Of a stretch of DNA of 64,000 bases, positions 56,252-64,000 are shown one piece after another (the stretch's first letter is position 1; every line of letters starts with the position of its first letter). The notes under the pieces are model-generated. The model worked only from the letters and a program-made list of their open reading frames with translations, made no database searches and had not been told where the DNA came from. Position numbers and translations under genes: made by a program. Origin of the DNA: Lophium mytilinum (taxonomy: Eukaryota > Ascomycota > Dothideomycetes > Mytilinidiales > Mytilinidiaceae); NCBI GenBank assembly GCA_010093605.1, contig MU004184.1:701897-765896 (forward strand), read 5' to 3'.

Positions 56252-59200
56252 ATGGCCTCCACGGCCTCCGTGGGCTCGCAGTCCAACGGAGAGCCGTCCT
56301 CTCCCTTCGAGAGCCCGACTTTCGAGAAAGACGTCTCTATTCACGTCAGCGAGACCATTGGGGCCGCGTCCATATCCCCAAGCGGGCGGGATGTGGTGTT
56401 AGCTTCGTGAGTCGCATGGCCTCTCATCAAGAAGTATGAAGCGTCACTAACCTCACATAGGCGCAACGGCCTCAACATAATTGACCTTGACAACCCCTAC
56501 TCGCCGCCCCTCCACATAGCCAACCGCTCGCAGTGGGACGTCGCGGACGTGCAATGGTCTCCCTTTGCAGATCGAGCGTCCTGGATCGCCAGTACTTCTA
56601 ACCAGAAAGCGCTGATATACAACCTCGATCTCCTGGGCAAGACACCGCGCGCGCCTATTCAATATACCCTACATGCACACACACGCGCCATTACGGACAT
56701 TAATTTCTCAGCCCACCATCCTGATGAACTGGCAACCTGCGCCGTGGATAGCTTCGTGCACTGTTGGGATCTTCGTCAGCCAGGAACACCTGCTTTGACG
56801 TTCAATTCTGTGGTGAAGTTTGCCAAACCTTTTGCCATATTCGCGGACTGGGATGCAGGGGCAACCCAGGTCAAATGGAACCGTCAAGATCCACACATTA
56901 TTGCATCTTCGCATGATCGATATCTACGTATCTGGGACCGTAGGAATGGGGCACTTCCGTTGAAGACTATCACAGCACATTCAACCAAAATCTACGGCAT
57001 CGACTGGAACCGAACACGATCTACAGGCATCCTTACCTGCTCTTTGGATAAGACTATCAAGTTGTGGGACTACTCAAAGGGAGACAACCTTGATCTAGAT
57101 GACTCCCATGCAGAGCGCATTTTCAGAACTCCGTATCCAGTATGGCGAGCGCGCCACACGCCATTCGGATGGGGCGTGCTTGCTATGCCACAGCGCGGGA
57201 ACTATGACCTACATCTTTACGATCGTCGCCTCAGTGCGGGAATGAAGAAGAACGCTGTCGTTCCGCCTACGCACTCGTTTGAAGGCCATTCGGACTGCGT
57301 CAAGGAATTCTTGTGGCGCTCGCGTGGCTCAATAGAGGACGGCATCGATAATCGTGACTTTCAACTGGTCTCGTGGGGCACTGATCGGTATCTACATCTT
57401 CACAAGATGAATTCGGACATTCTGAAAACTGTTGGATTCGAAAAAGGAAAAGAAGTGTTCAAAAAGCCTTACCTTACTCGAGTTGGTGCTGCCTATCTGA
57501 CATATAGGGACGGGCCGCCTATCAAACCCGACACTAATGTACCTTTGGACAAAGAGCCAGAAAAACTTTCGAGTCAAGCAAAAGGACATTTGACCACACT
57601 ATTCCAAACCTCTCAGTCTCAAAAAGACGCACGTACAGCTCCTTTCAAGTCAATGGACCACCCCACAGCAATGGTCCCAGTAGGGATGCGGGGCAAGAAT
57701 CGCGCCCGAAAAATCGTGAACACAATCAAATGGATGGAGGGAGTTAAAATAGGCAATCGAGATACAGACACCGCTGCAAAATGGGGAACACGAGGCACCG
57801 TAGTTCCTCCGCCCCACCAATTTACCTGGGACAGTCCTGAGAGTCTTGGCGATGAAATCACGTACGTTGGTGGTAGATACAGAAAAGTCGCGTTCGAAGA
57901 AGTAGATGTAGCCCGCCGCAAAGCTACCGTCTCTCTTTATGGTCCCTGGGGAGTTGACCGAAAAGCCGCTTTCATCCGAATCAGCTTGAAATTCCCCCTA
58001 AACTATCCTCGAGATTCCGCACCAGACTTAATCATCGAGAAGACAACGGCTGCAATCGCAGATGAGACAATACTCAAGCTTGATTCGGAGATGCATTCAA
58101 TTGCCGAGCTGTACCTAAATCGAAAGCGCGGCTCTTTAGAAGCTATCGTCGGATATGCTCTTGGTGAACGTGGCCTCGAGGAAAGCATTGATTTTCTGGA
58201 GATCGAAGAAGATTCTAATGTTCGAGGACTTGATAGAATCGTCGACGATGATAGCTCGAGTGACGAAGAGGACGACGACTTAACAGATCTCAAGGTCGAC
58301 TTTGAGGGCGCTGTTGATCTAGAACGTAGTGGCAATGATATCCCCGTCAACATTAAAGCCAATGTCCCCCTTCCAAAGCATTGTGGAGCAATGTGGTCGG
58401 AGGACGGCCGGCTTGTTTGCTTCTTCCCACCTCCTCCAGAGCCTCGACCCTTATTTTCAGTCTCGGGGCTACGTCCAGACCGATTGGGAAAGAGCTGGAG
58501 TATATTCGACACGTTTGGCCGACTGAACGCTGGTACATCTGGTCCTGGAACAGCGCCAGGGACCGGCGAGGAAGACCATGCCTCTTTGCATGATTCATGG
58601 ACTTCTTCGTCGTCTACAAGCTCTTCTTCAAGTTCTGATGCGGACAATGCGATACAAGGAAGAAGATTTCAGCCGCCAGCCGCATGGAGGAGAGCAACCC
58701 TTAAATTCCAGAAGTCATCGCAAGTGTCCAGCGCGGGGCAGGGAAACCCCATCCAACCGAAATCCATTGTTTCTATCAAGGAGGTAGAGGAGCATCTTCT
58801 GCCTTGTAAAAAGGTACTGGCCAAAGAATACAAGATCTTTGGTGATGGTCCCACAGTATGCGCGCATAATGCGGATGTAGCAAGGAAACATGGTTTCCAA
58901 GACCTTGCCGAAGTCTGGGACATTTGCAAACTCATTCTTTGCAACGACGTTCCCCTAGAGATATTACCACAGCAGTATAGGCGAGAGCAAGTCTTGGTGC
59001 TCGCTCGACGGTCACTCGTCAAGATCAGACGTAAAGATAGTGGCATTGACCTTGCCTTTGATGATCCTGAAAAGGTTGCGAAACCCAGACTTACCGGCCG
59101 AGTCAAATGGGGTCGTAGTCCGATCGTAACCTTCCTCATACCCGCCTTATTCGACCATTTCGAAGCTCTTGCAGACACGCAGATGCTTGCTATGCTTTCA

Positions 59201-61044
59201 TGTATATTCTCCGAGCCAGCAGCAAATGAAGGCGTGACTAGTGCAATGCAGCGCCTTCGTCAGTCTGATCTTCCCATGTCTATGGAAGCACCGGCCTTTT
59301 CCCTGGACTACTTCTCGTCCGCCGAAGCAGCTTGGAGTTTGTTCAGACGTCCCCAATCCATCCCCGGTACACCTAGTTATCCCCCAACACGCTTTTCTAC
59401 TCCGGTCAACTCTTGGGAGAGACTTGACAAACGGTTAGATACTTTCGGTTCTGCCGGCTCGTCAAATGGTCCTTGGGGAAGTGACCATGTACCGTCTGAT
59501 CCAGCCACTCCGTACTCCACAGGCCACACCCCTCCTACACTCTCTAGGACGACAAGCACGCACCGCTCTACTGCCAGTGCAACCCAGAGTTACTCAACGT
59601 CGCCAGAGCAGCATCAACAGATAAAGAAGTCTAACTCGAACCTGGCGACGGCACTTGCCACACTCTCGAGGCCTTTTTCCATCACTGCTTCGTCATCGCC
59701 GCCAGCGAACCCCAAGCCACGAGGGGAGGGAGACTTGTCTACATCAGCTCCAACAAGTGGAATTACATGGGGCACCAACACATTCTACAGTAGTAGCAAC
59801 GCGACTAATGCAACAGGTCGCTCTAAACATGGCAAGCGACCTAGCATTTCTCAGCTTGATGGATCTTACCTTTCTCGCCATTCCGAAGAAGATGAAGACC
59901 GAAGCTGGATTGAAGAAGGATCCTCAGAGCCTGCCTTGCCCTCACACGAGATCGAAGGTGATACGACCATCAAGGTAACACTCAAGAATCAAGACCACTT
60001 TGATGACGAGGGTTGCGTTAGTGCACCTCTTCTCGACCGTTCCAAGGAATGGCTTTATCGACACTACCGCGAGCAATATGCGGAGCAACTTAGTATTTGG
60101 AACCTTATTATGCAACGCGCCGAGATTCTAAAGTTCAACGGCCTCGTATCATACTGGCCAGAGAAGAAGGTAGAAAGACCGTCAACGCAAGAGCCGACCC
60201 TTGAGGTAGGCACCATTCCTCATATTCCAGACCAACAAGCTGCGGTTCAGCGGCCAGGGCCAGATCGTAGGGTCTCAAACGACTCTTTACTCAAGATCTT
60301 TTTCAACTTCCGGCTAGCAAAAGCAAGAATCAGAATTTTCCTACTCTCGAGCATTTCTGTCTTGGTCTCTTCTCACATCCCGTCACTATTCCTCACCCTC
60401 CATCGCTTCTAGCCAAACATCACAATCAGTCCTATTCATATATCCTGATCTATTTTGTAGCTTTCTGCTCTCTCTTGGATCGAAGTGCTAACCTACCACA
60501 GGGCCGCCCTCAATCGCAATCTCTCGAACCCCCACCAGCTCCCTATGGCGCCCGCCGCCCTACCCCTACGAATGACATCCAGAATTTTTCATTCAACCCA
60601 GAAGCACACGAGTTTCTCCCGGGCACACAGACGCCTCTCCAGCTCTCACGACCCCAATCGCCTCATGGTGAGACCGGCGAGCCCTTCCAGGAGTCACTCA
60701 GCATTGAAGTACCACCCACTCCCACTACTGGACCTCCTACCGACGCCAAAAGCACGAAGCCACTGGTCATCCCAAGTATGTGCGCTGTGTGTTGGATGCG
60801 ACTGCAAGGGTTGTTTGTGTTTTGTGGGAGGTGTGGCCATGCGGCGCACAAGGCATGTGTGCCTGATAGCAATAGTGGGACGTTCGGTAGTGACAGTGGG
60901 AACTGCGCGGCTTATTGTGGGTGCGAGTGTGGAGGAGATGAGAAGCTTGAAGAGAAACCAGACGAGTGGTGGAAGGAAGGTGCGAGTGCGCTGAGCCAGA
61001 GAGGAGAAACTCAATCGGAGGACTGGAGGATGAACGTTGGGTGA
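56252..61044 (+). CDS. MTC5: WDR59/Mtc5 (Sea3)-like subunit of GATOR2/SEACAT
   Basis: Exon 1 is 56252-56406 and exon 2 starts at 56461. The join reads LASRNGLNIIDLDNPYSPP. Exon 2 runs on as one frame to about 60.2 kb. A last exon 60502-61044 carries the end. The splicing between about 60200 and 60501 is uncertain: an intron 60428-60501 with GTGCTAACC is likely, and a further small intron ending at ggctag (60318) is needed to change frame. The total is near 1500 residues. WD40 repeats come first (TRAITDINFSAHHPDELAT, SSHDRYLRIWDRRNG, GILTCSLDKTIKLWDYS). An RWD domain follows (ISLKFPLNYPRDSAPDLIIE), then long Ser-rich linkers, and a C-terminal RING-like zinc ribbon MCAVCWMRLQGLFVFCGRCG with HAAHKAC and CGCEC. 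This is the layout of WDR59, which in the SEA complex relieves inhibition of TORC1 at the vacuole. Confidence 0.88.
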
Positions 61045-63653
61045 GGCTAATGGAATGGAAGAAGACTTATACCCCGGTTTTCATGGTGTGCTTAAGGCAC
61101 GCACTAAGAACCAATGTAAGATGTATCGCGTTGTAAGTTACCAGTGTACTTTAAAATTTGGGGGGAGCTTCTAGGAGCTATTGGCGCTCTTTGGGGTGCA
61201 CGTAGCATAGCGCTTGTAGGCTAGGCTACTCGCTTGCCTGCAAGTAATCATTGGCTTTTCCAAGCCGTGCTGGAGCACTCTTACCACCTGAACTTCGTTG
61301 CTCTTGCTTCCTCCTAGCTGTCAGCTGCTCCCGCGACGAGCCCTCATGATAATTCCTGGGCATATGTAAGAACCTCCGCGGCTTTGGGACTAATCAACTG
61401 AGATCTTGTCGATCAGCAATGTAGAGTGCACTCTGAACGAGTTATTGACTACTAATAATGCATCCTCCGGGCATAGTAAGTGTAGAAATTCCGCATGGTA
61501 AGGTGCTGACACTCAAATCATCTAACGAGCGAGTTGCTATGCCTAAGATGACATTACTCGTCATCCTGGAAGAGGGACTAGCAGACCCTTCTCAGCACAT
61601 CTCGAACACACCGAGTAGCATTCAAGCAACTATTCTTCGCTGAAACAGTGCCGTCGACTCGGTCAGTCATCAGAATCGAAGGGACTTGGCCTCCTGTCAA
61701 ACGATCACTTGACCAGGCCGACACCAGATCGAAACACTTCCGTCTACGACCAACAGCGTACACCGTAGAATCCGGCCGATCCTCCTACAAATTGTCACGG
61801 CGCTACTTCGCTTCCGTTGTTGTGGGGCTACATGATGACCACGACGTGAAGTTAGGCAAAGTCACGAGTTCAGGAACGCTCAAAGGTCACTGGACTAGTG
61901 CGAGTTCAAACTTCTACTCAAGCCTGTCCTGTTTCACAACTTTATATCTTTCCACAGAATTCGAGCCTCGAGTCCGTTCTCATGTATGAGGGTGTGATCG
62001 AGTCCGGCCATCCATCTGCTTCATAGGCGTGGAAGGCTGATCAACGGGTGATCTGGAGCTCGTAGGAAACATGAGCACCCAAGATCAATGGTGGGAGCGG
62101 TTTGGGAGACACTAGGCGTTTCTAGTGATGATTATTACCAGTCCTATATGAGTATACGCAGCTTCAGAAGGGGACTAGGTAATAACAGGTCTTCGTGACG
62201 GATTTGAACATCCCCCGTGTAAATCAATTGTGAGTATCAATCCTTTTCATATATGAACATCACCAATCTACGAAGTTAGCACCTCCGAACTCCACCTTCT
62301 GCCCCATGAGGTCAACTTTGACAACTTTTTGACCCCCGAAACCACCAAGCAACCCCAGAGTGCTGGACTTGTTGGACAGTCTCCACCCGAATCGCCCCGC
62401 CACCAGCCATTTACTGACTCCCTTAGTGCGTTGAATCCCCACCCTCTCCTCCCTCCACCAGCCCGTGAGGAAGACTAAAGGTGCCTTTTTCCTTCCTGAA
62501 CAGCTTGCCCCTTGATGTTGGACATGAGGAGGGGGGCTAGCCAGCTCTTATAGTCGGAATGACATCACCGCACAGGCCACCGGAAGAAAAATCCACCAGG
62601 TCCAGCGGTGAGGCAGCAGTGACGAAAGTGGTGATGAGGAAAGAAACACGTGAGAAACGTCATGAGCTGAGAGGTAATTCGCGATAGAGCGGATTTAGAT
62701 AGCCACGTTGATTGACGGATTTTTGTTTGAGAGCAATGCACTTGTAGCTTATGTAGTTAGGACGGAGAAGATTGGCGAGACACAGCAGAGTAGTTTGAAT
62801 GATTAGGTTCGTGCTGTATAAACTCATAAGCATTTCGACCGTAGGTTTCTTCTTCCGACCTGCACAACTCGCTTGACAATCACGTGCAGGTCACATGCCA
62901 TCGGAGCAACGTCCGGAGCTCCCGCCCCTTACTCCTCAACGCAGGGTTTCAGGTAAATACTCATCTAAAAATGGACGTTAAAATGACGCCGGTTTGTGGG
63001 GTCCTTTCCCGCCGTGCTAAGAAAATACAACGGGTGTGTAGTAACTGACGAAAAGCGACCCATGCGAGAGAGAACAGAGCTGACCGCAATGCAGATCTAA
63101 GGCCTGCCGTCGTGTCTATTATACGTAAAAAGGCGATGGATTGCTTGCAGAGAGGTGTTTGCTGGTTTCTCGCAGTGCATAGAACCTTCCATGAAGAGAC
63201 GAATACTATTGAATCTTACCACAGCAATTTGGCCACTTAGCAAAATTATACCAAGTGAAAGGATAGAAGATGGAAAAACATAAAGCCCTTGAAGTGGAGA
63301 CCATGCTTTGAAAGCACGCCTTCCAGTCCAATTTTTAGTCCTTGCACGTCTTACCCCACCAAGAGTTTATCGAGCGATCATGATATGAGCTCATCCAATG
63401 AATCCACTCATAGTCATCATCATGATCGTACCTGTAAACAATAATGTACTCTGTTTTACTCGTAGGATCTAGTGCAATAGCCTGCCACTACGTAAGCCCA
63501 TAACACCTGCAGGATTAGACTACCGGCTTACCAATATGCTTACAGCTTTTTTTTTGGCCTTAAGGAACCGCCAGAGACTCGGATTACTCTTTCAGATCCA
63601 GATCGTAGCCTAAGGACTGATCCGGGGCTGAAGCGTCGCCGAAAGAGATGAAA
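61045..63653. other. 2.6-kb stretch without a supported gene
   Basis: Frames at 61458-61643 and 61648-61989 (+) lie end to end, with a CAG acceptor before the second and GTAAGT/GTAAGG donors in the first. No domain appears, and the second has no ATG, so they are not called. The rest shows no coding signal. Confidence 0.55.
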
Positions 63654-64000
63654 TTAGGAGCCGCCGTATCCGAAGGCTATAGCTATGACTATGGAGCCAT
63701 CCTTTTCAACCTTTGCGGTTTTGGCGTAGACTACGCGGGATGCCCAATGCCTAGTACAGCCGTCCCGCCACCGCGTGTAGAAATGTTGCCCGGGACCGAG
63801 AGCGCATAGTTCCAGGTTGTTGAGTCCGTGGGAGTCGATTTTTGCTCCTAGGTACGGATACTCGACGTCGAAATCTACGCTCTGTACTGTCACGACCGTT
63901 AGATTCTATCTTGTTTCTCTTCAAGCTGTCGGTTGTTCCTTACCCCAAAAGCTGTTATACTTGGCAATCCATACCTGTCTTTCGCCGATGCTGATGGCTT
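63654..64000 (-). CDS. 3' end of a gene running out of the window, function unknown
   Basis: Two exons are visible: 63944-64000 (cut by the window edge) and 63654-63886. The 57-base intron has ATCTAACGG before TGACAG. The joined C-terminal part is about 96 residues: GERQVWIAKYNSFWVQSVDF, then HFYTRWRDGCTRHWASRVVY, then TAKVEKDGSIVIAIAFGYGG and a stop. It looks like alternating beta strands of a compact domain with aromatic residues, as in small fungal lectin-like or effector-like proteins, but I cannot name the family. Confidence 0.55.

Noticed and set aside
61458-61989. Two adjoining plus-strand frames that might be spliced
   Set aside because: The second lacks an ATG, the possible junctions do not give a clear product, and no domain appears.

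Overview
The window looks like nuclear DNA of a filamentous ascomycete (Pezizomycotina, probably Dothideomycetes; the class is inferred from overall gene content). Genes carry short 45-90 base introns with GT..AG ends and CTAAC/CTGAC-like branch sites, the spacing is compact, and the products are typical fungal ones (Dga1, Vhc1-like and Avt-like vacuolar transporters, a Cps1/GT2-type synthase, Mtr2-like export factor, fungal eL24 and eL38). Most genes had to be rebuilt by reading splice sites and keeping the phase through each junction. Coordinates below are CDS limits, and exon limits are given in each entry.

Left end (1-3.8 kb): a diverged satellite of about 130-160 bp units with G-rich runs and no believable gene. 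This suggests a subtelomeric or other heterochromatic edge. A poorly understood multi-exon gene follows at 5.4-6.6 kb.

7.6-16.9 kb is the most interesting block. A processive family-2 glycosyltransferase (GT2) is flanked by two related multi-pass acyltransferase-3-like proteins. One of these is fused behind a signal peptide and a GH16-like lumenal or extracellular jelly-roll domain. Together they look like a locus for making, exporting and O-acylating a surface polysaccharide, possibly with binding or remodelling of the product. The GH16-like domain has lost the usual catalytic acid pattern, and the stand-alone acyltransferase lacks the histidine that the fused one keeps.

16.9-19.5 kb is gene-poor, with a three-copy repeat and several CACGTGAC/TATAAAA promoter-like modules. 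19.5-36 kb is dense housekeeping: DGA1, an STK19-like protein, IDH1, MTR2, a DUF7918-like protein, a tiny five-exon membrane protein, eL38, a metallo-beta-lactamase-fold hydrolase, a GH47 mannosidase and a BTB protein. 39-44 kb is a small metabolic group: PRISE-type reductase, CYP65-like P450 and secreted SGNH esterase. 44.6-52 kb holds a divergent pair of vacuolar transporters (cation-chloride and amino acid). 53-61 kb holds eL24, UBC13 and WDR59/MTC5, a GATOR2/SEACAT component. The right end (61-64 kb) is mostly empty, with the 3' part of one gene at the edge.

No tRNA, rRNA, CRISPR array, LTR element or other virus-like element could be supported. A 135-bp-period minisatellite at 26.5-27.0 kb has a dispersed relative at 55.8 kb.
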